This document shows, piece after piece, positions 11,601 to 23,500 of a stretch of 64,000 nt of DNA. Below the pieces are notes generated by a model, which was not told where the DNA came from, did no database searches, and saw nothing but the letters and a program-made list of their open reading frames with translations. Within the stretch, counting starts at the first letter, position 1. Each line of letters starts with the position of its first letter. Source of the DNA: Porodaedalea pini (Eukaryota > Basidiomycota > Agaricomycetes > Hymenochaetales > Hymenochaetaceae); NCBI GenBank assembly GCA_002794775.1, contig NBAY01000020.1, positions 124,001 through 188,000 on the forward strand, read 5' to 3'. Made by a program: the position numbers and the translations under genes.

Positions 11601-14600
11601 AAGTATACAGTATGTATGCGCGCAAATATTAATACTAATGCCCGTCACGCTTCACGCTTCGTGAGGCATTCTCTTGCCTTCGTACACGCGTGTGTTTGAC
11701 CGGTGCTCGTCTGTTCCTTTATTGCTCTGCGCAGCCAAAGCCGGAACCGGAGCCGGAGCCAAAAGTCGCGCCTCTCCAGCCTCGGGAGCGAAAACTCGGA
11801 TGAGGGACGACGACGACGATTCGGAGGGACCTTGATGGCATATCATGCGCGTTCATTTGTTTCAGTTGCATTTTTTTTTTTCTTCTTCCAGTCTCGAATG
11901 AGCGCTGCCAGTACTAGTACTAGTGGGGCCCGGGGTGAGCCACCGTGACGACTTGAAGCCTGCACTAGTACTGAGGGAGAAAAAAAAGAAAAAAAAAAAG
12001 TAAGACCTGCCAGTGAAACCTCCTCCACTGCATCTCCGAGTCCGAGTCCCGAGTCCCGAGTCCCTCGTCACAGATCCAAGAAAATTGTGGGGGGAGATCT
12101 AGAAGGGGGGAGAGGGGGTTTGCTGCGAACGCTCCGACGCTCCGACGCTCCGCACACATGACCGAGAGTACTAGTACTAGTTGAAAGTTCTCGAGTCGAG
12201 TCGAGTCGAGTCGCGCCGCGTCGAGAGCTCCAGCACTACTAGTACTATGTAGTAATGCCGACATGTTGTGGTGCGGTGCGGTGCGGTGCGCGAAAATCGC
12301 GCATTGCTCAATGCTCACATGCTCTCAGCCCCGTGCTGTGTGTCACGGTATCACTATCACTGTATCAGATAATAAAAAAAGGCCTCTAGATCTCTCGTCG
12401 GTTACTTTCGGGCTTCCACTGCTCTTGCTCAGTGCTCAGTGTTCAGTGCTCAGTGCTCAGTGCTCAGTGCCATGCCCAGCTTCGGCAGCTCGCCGACGTC
12501 GGCGCGGTGTCCCGACTCGAAAAGCCCTCACGAAAGATCTGGTCATGGATGGCCCTTAGGACTCGTACTAGTACTAGTACCTGGAGGGGAATTTTGCATT
12601 TTGATGGGGAGGGGAAAAAAAAAAGAGACAAAGAACTGTAAAATCATTTCCTTGTACATATTACATAATTTAGCAAGAAATAAATAAATATAGTAACGCT
12701 CACCGAGTTCATCCTCACCGGCACGGCACGGCATGGCACGACATACTGTAATTACTCGACCCTGAAAGCCTAGCCTGAAAGAAAGACGGAAAATAAGGAT
12801 TTTAAAAAAAATCTGAGTATAGAGGAATAGAGAATAGAGAATAGAGCGATAGGGGGGACACAGAGATAAAAACAAGACCGAAAATCAAGAGTCGAGCCCC
12901 GTGGCGCGATGCACAGAAATAGAGCAGCGAGCTAGGTCCTGTAAACTTGTACAGCAGTACTATGTAATACTTACCAGTAACAGATGGCACGAGCCCAAAA
13001 TACAAATCCACGACACTAGTACTACTCTAACGGCACTAGTATTAGCAGCAAAAAGTCTCTCCTCCATCGTCGACTTTCTTTTTTTGCCCACCAGCTTTGG
13101 TCCGCTCGAAACTGCATTTGATTATGATTTTTGAAGAAGAAGAAGAAGAAGAGGAGGCCCAGGGCTCTTCCCGCCTCCTGCCTCCTGCCTCCCTATTCGC
13201 GTCCCTCTAGAGCTTCCGAGTTGCTAGGAAGAAGGGAAGTCGCAGGGGGAAGGGAGAGGGGGGGGTTGCAGAGGCGTTTGTGCGCATAAGCGCACATGCA
13301 CGAGGACTTCGGAGAAGGACGCGGAGACGTGTGTGGTTACGTCTATGTCTGTGTTGAGGGAAGGAGGCAGAGAAGCAGAGAGGCAGAGAGGCAGGGAAGA
13401 AGACGGGGAAGACGTGTACGGGCCGGGAAGGAGGAGGCTGTGGGAAGGGAAACTTAATGATCACCGGCGCTCCGAGCGAAGAGGAAGAAAGAAAAGACGA
13501 GAGATAAGAACAAGAATAGGAATAGGAATAGGAATAGGAGTATAGGAGCATAGGAGCTTGAAGTTCGAAACGCGAAACGCGAAGCCAACGTCCATCGAAC
13601 ATGCAACTTTTTTTTTTTTTGCTTCCCCCCCTCTCTCTTTCTTTCTTCTTTTTATTAAAAAAAAACACACACAGCTCGAGTCCGCGACACTCGGGGCGTC
13701 AGATACACAGATACACGAGACCGTACACGCCGATGCGTCCCCTCCCAAACCATGGCCAACAAGCAACAAGAAGCAAGAAGCAAGACGTAATGTTTTTTTT
13801 TTTTTTTTTTCTTTTCAGAATTCAGGAGTCCCATCGGGCAATCCGACAGTTCGTAGTCTCTGCAATATTGTTCGAGCGAAGCGCTACCGTCGCCGGACTC
13901 TGGAATTATGGTATGCCGTCTCGGTTCTCGGTCGGTTCCCCGCTCTCGATTCTCAACTCTCGACTCTCGACTCGACTCGAATTGCATCGAAAACGAGAGA
14001 TCTAGAGACTCTTGTGACCTCGGACATCCTCTCAAGCCGTCGACACCGGGCCCGGGATCGCGGGGGATATCCGTGCAATTGATTTCGAAAGAGTTTTCAA
14101 TCTTTAGTAATTAGTTCATACGTACGTAGTACTCCAGTTTCAAGTTTGTCCACTTTTAGATGGATTAGACTGTCGGCATCCAGCCAGCCAGCCAGACAGA
14201 TCAATAGATTGACAGATGCAGAGATGCAGAGAATAGATATGAGATGATATGAGACGAGATGAGTGAATAATATATATTAATGAATCCGGCGACGATGAGC
14301 ACGCCACATTTCTCCAATCGTCCAATCGCCAATCGCCCAATACTAATACTAATACTGATACTAATGAATCAAAAGACTCTCTATTCAGATCAGGTCGGAC
14401 CCGCGTGAACCACAGCATAGCAATTAGCATATCACAAGCACAGTGCTAGTGCCTAGCTATAAGCTGTGCAAAGTTCTGACTTTGTGCGTTGTCTCGCCAG
14501 CCGTTTGATTCGTTATTAAGAAAAAGTGTGCCGGACTCCGAGCTCCTGTGTAGAGATCAGGACCAGGGACCAGGGACCAGGGATCAGGATCAGGATCATA

Positions 14601-17400
14601 CTTGGATCACAGGTAGAGGTAGTGGCCGGGGCGAGATGATCAGAGGTGTACAGTGGGCTTCTGGAACCGCCCGTCGTTTACCGTCCATGACACCAGCGGC
14701 TGTGGCAGGATGAGCCGGATGGATGATACAGTAGGCTCTCCAAGATGGAAACAAGGACAAGGACAAGAACAAGCTTCACAACGGGGACCCGAGGTGAGAT
14801 AGGTGAGTAAGAACCAGGACGAGAGGCGAGAGACGAGAGACGAGACGAAGACGCCGGGAGCGCTGACTCGGACGCCGGCGGCGCATTTCTGTTCCGTACT
14901 GTTCTGTTCTGTCATAGTCATCAGCTCGAGTATGATTATTAAATTAACCATACATCTTGCGGTCAGCGCTGGGGCTTCCAGCGGCGTCACTTGGTACCGG
15001 TACTGGTACTGGTGCTGGTACTCTGGTCATCCCCGTCCGCGACCGGAGCGCGATGAAGTGGCATGCGTCGCGTGCTTGCTCTTCTGACTTGACTTGACTT
15101 GACTTGACTTGCATCCGAAATCCGAAATCGAAGTTCCCATTGTTGGAATATATCAAGCCCGACCCCCCGAGAAGAAAGGGCGATAAGAGGCGAGAGAGAG
15201 AGAGAAAAAAGAAATCCAATACCCCCCCGAATGTGAATGCGAAGCGCGAGCCTGCAAAGCACGACAGGAGAAATGGAGGTAGCAGAGTCGCAGTTACATG
15301 TGAGTACCGCAGCATCCAAAGAAAAAAAGAAAAAAAAAAGAGCTCACCCGTCATCCTCTATCCTCCGTCTCCATCCTCCATTCCTGCACTCTTCACCCGA
15401 CATCCGTCCTCCCCGGGCACGTCATCTCTCCTCACTCGTTGGTGCCCTCCAAGTCTTTAAACTTGTTCGAATGCACAGCCAATAACCAGCGACCAGTGTG
15501 ATCTAACGCCCAGCCTCAGCCTCGAGCCTGGATAGACTCGGAACCGGAGACTCGAAAGGCCCAACGGAGCCCTACCCTAGGCCTATTTGCAAGTGTCTCC
15601 CTCAAGTTCTCCTTCTCCTTCTTTTCCCCCGTCTTCGTCTTCGTCTTCGCGTTTTGTGTTTTGTCTTCGTGCTTTGTGCAGCGCTGCAGGCGCAGATACA
15701 TAGAGTCGAGGTAGAACGTATCACTATTAGTATTAGTATTAATATTAGTATAGAATCGAATCTCACTTTCTTTTTTCTTGTGTGCGCCGCGCATCCGTTG
15801 CATCCGTTGCATGTGCATGTCCGGCATCTCACATCATATCATCTCTCTTTTCGAGAGAAGAGGAGTGAGATGGCGAAGACGGAGAAGGAATAAAAAGAGA
15901 GAGAAGTCCAGGGCCCGCAATATTAATGCCTCTTGATTCTCATACGGAAAAGATAAGATACGATGCGATAAGATAAAAACCAGACCAATCATCTCTCTCT
16001 AGTTGTTGTCAAGAGCGCGGCTTTTGACCAAATGACCAAATGATCAAATGTCCAGTATTAATGTGCTCTGGATCTGAATCCAAAACCCGAATCCGAATCC
16101 GAGTGGATACACGCGAGTACAACTACAACTACTAGTGAGGGGCTAGACCTCAGACCGTGACGCCGAGAGTGAGACGAACTTGAGCTTAAAGTTAAAGCCA
16201 TCATTAATATTAATATTAATATTGTAACTATCATGTCCTTATCATATGGGCCACGGGCCTTACGGACATGTGTCGCGTTGATAATGATAATTGATATTGC
16301 GCGGTGGGAACTGGGGTACGCTCCTCCAGTCAGACAAAAGGACAAAGGACAAAGGACTCAAAACCGACTCAGATTCAGAACAACCTTAAGCTTCTCCAAT
16401 CATATATACAGTACCACGCGAATTTTCGGAAAAAGGAGCACACAATTGGGGACTGGTTGCGCATTGCGCGAATCCACTCGGTCGAGGCCCCGGTCCAAAT
16501 CCCAAATCCCGAAATCCAACTTTTATTTATTTTTGTCTTCTGGCACGTGCGTGGAAAACGGGGAACAGTGAACGCGAACGGAGGAACGGGGGGAATGGTA
16601 GGGAAGTACGCCTCGTTCGTCCTCTTCTTCGCGATCGGCCTCGGGGCTGAAGCTGAGACTGTATGAGACTGAGACTGAGACAGAAGACGAGAGGGAGGAA
16701 GGGGAACGCGAGAGGCGAGAGGGTGCGGAGAACCAAGCCGGGAGGGGGGTGAGGGATCTCTCGAAAGAAGCGCGAACGATGGAAATGCGACGGGCAGATC
16801 TCGAGGGAGTAAACGAGATTTAGGGCCCAGAGTGTACCCGACACGCAGGCGGCGAGGAATAGGAAAGGTAAAGGTAAATTCGATTGTAAAAGGCTAGGGG
16901 CAAGGGGCAAAGGGCAAAGAGAAAGAGAAGGAGAAGGAGCAAAGAGAAAGGCTATCATGGGGCACGATGCTCGCGCTCCGACGCAAGGACGAATTCAAGG
17001 GTATCTAACTATCTGAATTCAGAGTCGGAGTACTTATCTGTGACTGAGACGCCAGTGCTTCCTGCGACGTTCGAGGTCGAGGTCACGGACTCGTGTGGTC
17101 GAGGGTGCGCGCGTCATGCACTGAGAGACAGTGAGACTGCCATGGCGGGGGTACGCACCGAGGCGGGTTCCCTCCAGTTGCTTTTCGCGATTGCCTCCGA
17201 AGGGCACGCAGCGATAGGGATGGTGCAGCGAGGCAGCGGAAGCGAGCCCCTAGCGGATTCTGAATTCTGAATAGAATACGAAGGCCGAATCTGGGACGCC
17301 GGCGCGGTCTCAGAACGGGGGCCATGTTTACGGCATCCAGGGTCGCAGTCACTCCAAAAGCAGATCCGCCAAATCCGGAAATGTGTATATTATATTATAT

Positions 17401-17731
17401 TAAATGAAAATACGCGTGAGATTTGCACACGCATATGCATCCTCGCCTTGCCTCGCCTCGAACATTGGAAACGCTACAAGTAGCCCGCTCTCTTTTTATC
17501 GAGCCTCTCTTTGCTCCCGTCCCCCCTTGCATTTGCGCACCGTAACTCGTACTCTCCCGCCGCCGTTGCTCACCCACCTCAGAGCCCGCGCCCGCTTCCA
17601 CTCTACCCTGTCCTGCGCTTATCGGCCCGCACCTCCTCGCACCTCTTGCCAGCTAGCCCGCCGCCCGTTCCACTCCAGTTCAATCCGATCTAGACTGCGC
17701 CGGCGCCTCATCACTCATCCTCCACAATACG
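17401..17731 (+). promoter_or_regulatory. CT-rich leader/promoter of the 17.7-kb gene
   Basis: The plus strand switches to strongly pyrimidine-rich sequence just upstream of the ATG at 17732. An AT-rich TATATTATATTATATT run lies near 17387-17402. Pyrimidine-rich leaders are common in front of expressed basidiomycete genes. The assignment rests on composition and position only; no transcription start can be read. Confidence 0.45.
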
Positions 17732-19037
17732 ATGTCGACGCGTTCGCCCACCTCGCAAAAACGCCTGGAGCACCTCACCGCGCTCCCGAGCCTCGCCAAC
17801 GCGCTCTCCAACCTCCCGCAGGCGAAGAGCCTCGACAGCGTCGCGCTGCACCATTCCACGCGCTCGTGCAATCCGGAGAGCGAGGCAAAGGTGTGTACCG
17901 CGTTCTTTCTTTCGTTTCTTTGCAGCCTTTCGCGCGCGTCTGCCCTTCGTCGACCTCCGCGCTTTGCTCTTTGTTTCTCCACGTCGAGCCTATACTCCCT
18001 CTGCTCCTTTGCTCGCTCGCTCGCAACACACGCTAACCTCTCTTCGTCCTTCGATTCTAGTTACGCAAAGCGCTCTCCGTCACCTCCCAGAATTCCGCCA
18101 ACGGCCAACAGCCGCACATGCCCATGGTGAGCACTCGTCTTTCTTTCCTACCTCATCTCCGCTTCGTCTGTCGAGCTCGTGCCTGCGTCCCCGCGCTCGT
18201 ACATAATCGCTTCCACATTCACCGTTACACCTTACGCGCATCGCGCGCATATCGCGCATATCACCCTGTTTCATCTACCTCGCGTACCTCGTCTTCATCC
18301 CGCCGTCTTCATCTTTCACCCTTCATCCTCACTCCCAGCTTCCCCGGCTCAGGCCCCTCCCAAGTCTAAACTCTATTACTATTACCATTATTTTCGTGCA
18401 TCTCGATCTCGCTTATTTTTTTCCCCTCTTCTTCCTTTCCCTATCCTATCCTTCGCATCAATTCTTTTTCCTCGTTCGCGTCCTCCGACAGCGTCACGCC
18501 ACGCCTCGCCTCGCCTCACGTCGCGTCGCTTGATCATTTATTTATCTGCGATTTGTTTTTACGCACCGCGGTGATCATGATCGCACTCACGCTCCTTTCT
18601 TTTTTCCCTCCTTGCTCGCGTGCGTGCGTTGTTTTCGCGCGTCGATCACCTCCGCCCCGTTTTTTTCGGGTTTCGGGTTTCATTTTTGGGCGATACCTCC
18701 GGTCCCGGGGGTTCGATCCTTCCCTCTTCTTTTTTCTTAATGCCCGACGCCGACGCCGCTCAATCTAATGCTCGATGTTCGATGCTGACTGGTTTTGTGT
18801 GTGTGTACAGAAAAGCACAAGCGGGCAGAGCCCGACGACGACGTGTGCGTCGCAGCCGCAGTTGATGATGCGTACTGTGCGTCTCTTTCTTGCCTTTTCT
18901 CTACCCCGTCACCTCCCCTTCCTTTTGCGCTCCTCTATTGTTCAACGCTCGATACTTGGGTATGCGAATGTGTGCTGACGCTGATGCACTTTTCTTTTTT
19001 TTTTTTTTTGATATAGAATAAGACGAAGTTACGATGA
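17732..19037 (+). CDS. Small multi-exon protein of unknown function
   Basis: Proposed exons are 17732-17890, 18061-18126, 18811-18870 or so, and 19017-19037, giving about 100 aa. Exon 1 (53 codons, MSTRSPTSQKRLEHL...) and exon 2 (22 codons, LRKALSVTSQNSANG...) have good GT..AG borders in phase 0 and plausible codon use. Exon 3 is ambiguous. With the TACAG acceptor the frame continues to NKTKLR and a stop. With the AG five bases downstream, the frame reads HKRAEPDDDVCVAAAVDDAY, which looks more protein-like, and the next intron would complete a TAA. The 684-bp second intron is long for this genome, so an exon may be missing. I do not recognise the family. It is the only convincing gene in a 19-kb gene-poor domain. 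Confidence 0.55.
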
Positions 19038-19848
19038 GCGGAGCGAGGGCTTTCCATACGTCTTCGACCTTCGACCCTTACTCCCTTACTCCCTTCCATC
19101 GACCTTCAACCTCCTTCGACTGGCTGACCCATTGAATGGCTGACGGAACGACTGCGATCTCCATGTCCTGCACGCCGCGCGCTGCAGAGGGCTTCGGGCT
19201 GCGATGCGCGTACATCCGTCTCTGTCAGCGTCGTCTCCTTCGTCTTCGTATCCGCCTCCGCCTCCGCCTCCTTGCTGCTTTACATCTCCGCACGCACGCA
19301 CATACATATCTTCATACTTCACATATCGCACTTCGCCTGCCCCCTCCGACACTTCGCCCCATCCGTCATCTGCCATCTGCCTTCTGCCATCTGCATCTGA
19401 TAATACCTCCAATGGCTCGCATATAGAATTTCTTTTTTTTTTTCCCTCCGGTTTGGAGTTTTTTTTGGTTTTTGGCTTTTTTGGCTTTATCTATTGTCTT
19501 CCCTCTTCCCTCTTCCTCTTCTCTCCTATACTCCGTTGTTTTTCGTCGCTTTGACTTCGCCTTTTTTTTTGTGGTTTGCACATCATGTCGGTCCCGGTCT
19601 CATACATAGAGTTTCCCTTCTCTCTTCTGCTTTTCGTTTTCGTTTTCGTGCTTCATGTCCCACTGGTCTGGTCTGGTCTGGTCTGTTTCCTACTCTTTCC
19701 TCTCCCCCTTTTCGCTTTCTCTTTCTCTTACTCTTACTCTTTTCTCTTCTGTCGCGTCTCGGCACACTCAAGCAAAGCAATATCCAACCCCAAGTTGTAT
19801 CTAGTCCTAGTCCTTAGCCCCTTTCACCTTACATAGTCTTCACGTCCA

Positions 19849-19849
19849 C

Positions 19850-19880
<31 letters not shown>
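19849..19880. repeat. (CA)n microsatellite
   Basis: About 16 CA units in an uninterrupted run. Confidence 0.9.
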
Positions 19881-19882
<2 letters not shown>

Positions 19883-20207
19883 CGTTCTACATCCTACCTA
19901 TATCGTTTTTTTACCGCTCTACCGCTCTACCGCTTTACATAGTCTCCTAGTCCTAGTCCCCGCCACCTGCCATTTCTTCTGTAGTATTTGTTTTTTTCCT
20001 TTCTTTTCTTTTCTTTCGTCTAGCGTATCAATGTGATATGATACGATGTGATATGTCTTTTAAGAACGTATGTGTGAAGATGTGTGGAGACGGAAGACGG
20101 AAGACTGATTGGTTGGTTGGTTTGTTGGTTGGTTGGTTGAGTCCGTGAAGCGTGAGCCCGTACGCGTGAGTCTGTACACGTGAGTCCAATTGTCATCCCA
20201 CCATCCC

Positions 20208-20242
20208 ATCATCCTCATCCTCATCCTCATCCTCATCCTCAT
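20208..20242. repeat. (CATCCT)n microsatellite
   Basis: Five to six tandem CATCCT hexamers end in CATG. A CCAT tetranucleotide run lies downstream near 20357-20379. Confidence 0.85.
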
Positions 20243-20466
20243 GTTCGCATTCGAAAGTCGAAAGTCGAAAGGCGAAAGGCGAACGAGGGAGAGGGACGAG
20301 GGGCGTCAGGAGGCGTTTACGGTTTAGTAGTTCAGTAATAGCATCGTCAACTACGTCCATCCATCCATCCATCCATCCACTGGCATCCTTTCATCCTTTC
20401 CCTGTAGACCTATCTTTTTTTTTTTTTCCTTTTCCTTTTTCCTTTTTCCTTTTCTTGTAGATCTAC

Positions 20467-20505
20467 ATATGTATGTATGTATGTATGTATGTAATGTATG
20501 TATAT
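20467..20505. repeat. (ATGT)n microsatellite
   Basis: Tandem ATGT/GTAT units with one slippage interruption. Confidence 0.85.
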
Positions 20506-23500
20506 CCCTGCGGCTTTAAATTCTCCTCGGGGGTTTTTTTTTTCATCTCTTCATCTCTCATCTCATTTTGTGGGTTATCGTTTGTGGGTTGGTTATCGTT
20601 TGTGGGTTCTCGTTTATCTGGGTCCGGGTCTGGACTCAGATTTCTTGGGGGCTTCGGCTCGAACTTTGGGATCAGATCTATCATCTAGAGACGGGGATTA
20701 ATATTAATATTGGAGACGGTAGTCAAAATCAAAATCAGGACTAGTACTGAGAGGGAGTCAGAAGGGCTCTATGACTCGGAGTCTATCTTGACTATCCAGA
20801 GCCAGGATCCCAGAATCCCAGAACTATGTAGTACTCCGACATACGTACATACTAGTACTGTACATATGAATATGAATATTAATGGGACAGAGCGAATATT
20901 AATAGAATGATACTAATACTAATATTGATACTGATAGAAACAATATATTAATCATGATGTTATGTTATGTTACATGCATTTTCGCATTTCGCGTTCCCAT
21001 GGGGAGCTCTCCCTCTCTCCCTTTCCCACACTCACGCTCACGCTCATTCATTCATGATACACACACATCACGTATCAGTACTATCACGTTGGATGGAAGG
21101 TCGTGTGTACTACTACTCGGGGTGGCATACAAGCATGCATATGCATAGCATGGCCTATGCGGGAAGGGCCCCGGGGGCCTGGGGACAGGTTAGATATCGG
21201 GGATTCACAGGCGCGAATACAGATGTCAATATTAATATCAATATTAATGTTGGGCGCTGGGGAAGCTTAAGGACGGAGAGGTGGAGGAAGAGGTAGGGAA
21301 GGGGAAGAGGTAGAGGAAGGGAGAGGTAGAGGCAGAGGTAACGGAAGAAGAGGAAGAGGCAACAGATCTAGAAGAAGCGGAAGAGGAACTCAGGATGCGC
21401 GATAAGCATTAATATTGATATTGGCGCTCAAGTTGGGATGGCCGCGAGGCGCTTGGGTCGCGTGATCGTTGGCATATGCATGCGGTGTGAGATTCATGTC
21501 ATTATATTGATTATGTGTTCAGTTTTGTATGTATGCTGGGTGAGAAATACTATTACTAGTACTAATGGAGAGGAAATGAAGTGAAAGGAAAGGGTATCAG
21601 GAGCGCTTAATATTAATATTAATACTGCAACTCTTTATAAGCGGAGCACGACCTTAAGCTTAAGCTTCCCTCCAACTTGAAGTTGAAGCACCGTGACACT
21701 AGTACAGTACTGACAGAGGAGGAAAAGAGGAAATTGATCGACAAGGAGGCGAGCCGTGCCGTGCCGAGGCGCTGATTGGCTGAATAAAGGCTGTTGGGGA
21801 AATGGGGAGATGGAAATATTAGTATCAATGATTGGCGTGATGGCCGGGTGACGGACTCTTTTTTTCTTCTTGCCCTTTTTTGTTTTGCTTCCGCGCGTTT
21901 GTTATACAAACAAATGCTTATGTACGGTGCAGGGCTCGGACGCATCACGCCTGCACGGCTGCACGGTGTAATCCCCCGACGTCGGCCTCGTCGCGTCTGC
22001 TGTAAATGAGAACACGACGCGATGACAATGTCATACTGGTAGCTTTTCGCAGAAGAAGGAAAAGAAAAGGGCGGGGGAAAAGGCAAGTCAGTCGCGCGGT
22101 TGCATTTCATGATATCGACTCTAACGATATCTACGTATGTAATCGAACGACCACAGATCTAGACGTCGACTCGTGCTCTCCGCGTTTGTTTCTTTGAACG
22201 GCAGATGGGGTCTTTGGAATTTGGAAATGACAGCGCTCGCTCGTCATCAGGACGCGATTGGCACATACATTTTTTCTCCTGCCCACCGGTGAGTGCGCGC
22301 CCAAATTGGCTACACGTGCTCATATCGTCGTCGGAAGAAGGCCCAGAGGGGACAAATGAAATCAAGAGATTTTGAATTTGACGTCCAGAAACCCTGGTCA
22401 AGCTCAGTACTAGTACGCGTGGCTTCTGTTCCCCTCCGCCAATTGGCTGCGTCACATCACAAATAGATTACATCAATAACTGACCAATGGGCGTTTCTCT
22501 CTCTCTTTGTCTCTGTTTAGAAGTTGGATTTCGCCGGTACGTGACCCTCGATCCGATTTGCCCGCGATTTGAAGGAGGGGCCAGACGGGCTTGTCGGGGA
22601 AGAGGGCCTAGGGGAGAAGGAGAAGCATATGGCCAAGGCAAGATCCAATCTTAGCGTCTGCCTTTGCCTTCCTGATAACGTCGTCCAATCGCAGGGACAA
22701 CGCGTGGGTCTTACACCAGGTTTGGGAGACACGCTTTCTTGTGTGGACTATTGGTCTATGGTGGACGTGGGCCTCTTTGCGTTCGCTGACAGACAGCCAC
22801 GTGCCGACGACACTAGTACTAGCACTCGCCACAAGTCTTGCTCAGCGATGGATCCCGGAGGTGAGTGACTAGCCTAGGATGTGTGTCGCCCGATTGGATT
22901 CATTTACGGGGCTCAGGCCAGATTCCAATATTAATCTTAGTATCTGCCTTCTCGATAACACCGTACAATCAGAAGGCCAATATTATATTAATATTAATAT
23001 TGCGTGCTTTCATTTTTGGAGAGACAGGCTTCCTTTTATGGGATCGGTGAGAGGGTGATATCTTTTTTTTGTGTTTGCTCACTAGTACTCCCTTTTGCGT
23101 TGCAACTGTGTCGGACCAAAGACGCGGACGGCCGCCCATGCTGGAGATGAGTACCAGTGAGTAACTAGGACTTGGCGACGATTGTGCACTCATCTACAGG
23201 AGCACGTTGGACTCGTTTATTTCCGGGCATCAGCTTCTGAGTGCGTTGTCCCGGCTTCGAAAAGAACAGGCAAATTCGACTTTCAAGGGAGCGCGAGCAA
23301 GCATAACTCCAGAGTTGCATCATTAATAATAATATCGTCTCTCAGACTAAAGGCCTGACCTGACAGACCCGACTCTTCGTGAAATGATCCTCCCCCTGCC
23401 TGGTGCCATTCTCGTTCATCTCAAAAATGCGCTGTCACTGACTTGATTAGATACGAGCCAGGATTCGGAACCAACTCGAGTGGTCCGTCATCCGTCATCC

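Larger units (their letters stand above)
6250..17400. other. 11-kb gene-poor, short-repeat-rich region
   Basis: No coding exon is recognised in 11 kb. The DNA is dominated by homopolymers, microsatellites and imperfect tandem copies of 5-10 bp words, such as repeated CAGTGCT near 12427-12470, GAGTC near 12191-12212 and AACAGAG near 9092-9126. Dispersed palindromic words based on AATATTAATATT and ACTAGTACTAGT recur throughout. The open frames present are low-complexity artefacts of these repeats. A long non-coding RNA or very short exons cannot be ruled out from sequence alone. Confidence 0.6.
19038..20460. other. Pyrimidine-rich 3' flank with microsatellites
   Basis: No gene is seen. The plus strand is mostly C and T for 1.4 kb, continuing the bias of the upstream gene, and may be its 3' untranslated and downstream region. 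Open frames here are artefacts of low complexity. Confidence 0.5.

Noticed and set aside
12427..12475. CRISPR-like short repeats (CAGTGCT copies)
   Set aside because: The copies are directly adjacent with no unique spacers; this is an ordinary tandem repeat in a eukaryotic genome.
7280..16000. Many open frames of 80-200 codons in the low-complexity region
   Set aside because: They overlap on both strands, translate homopolymers and microsatellites into runs of F, P, S or R, and have no domains or splice support.
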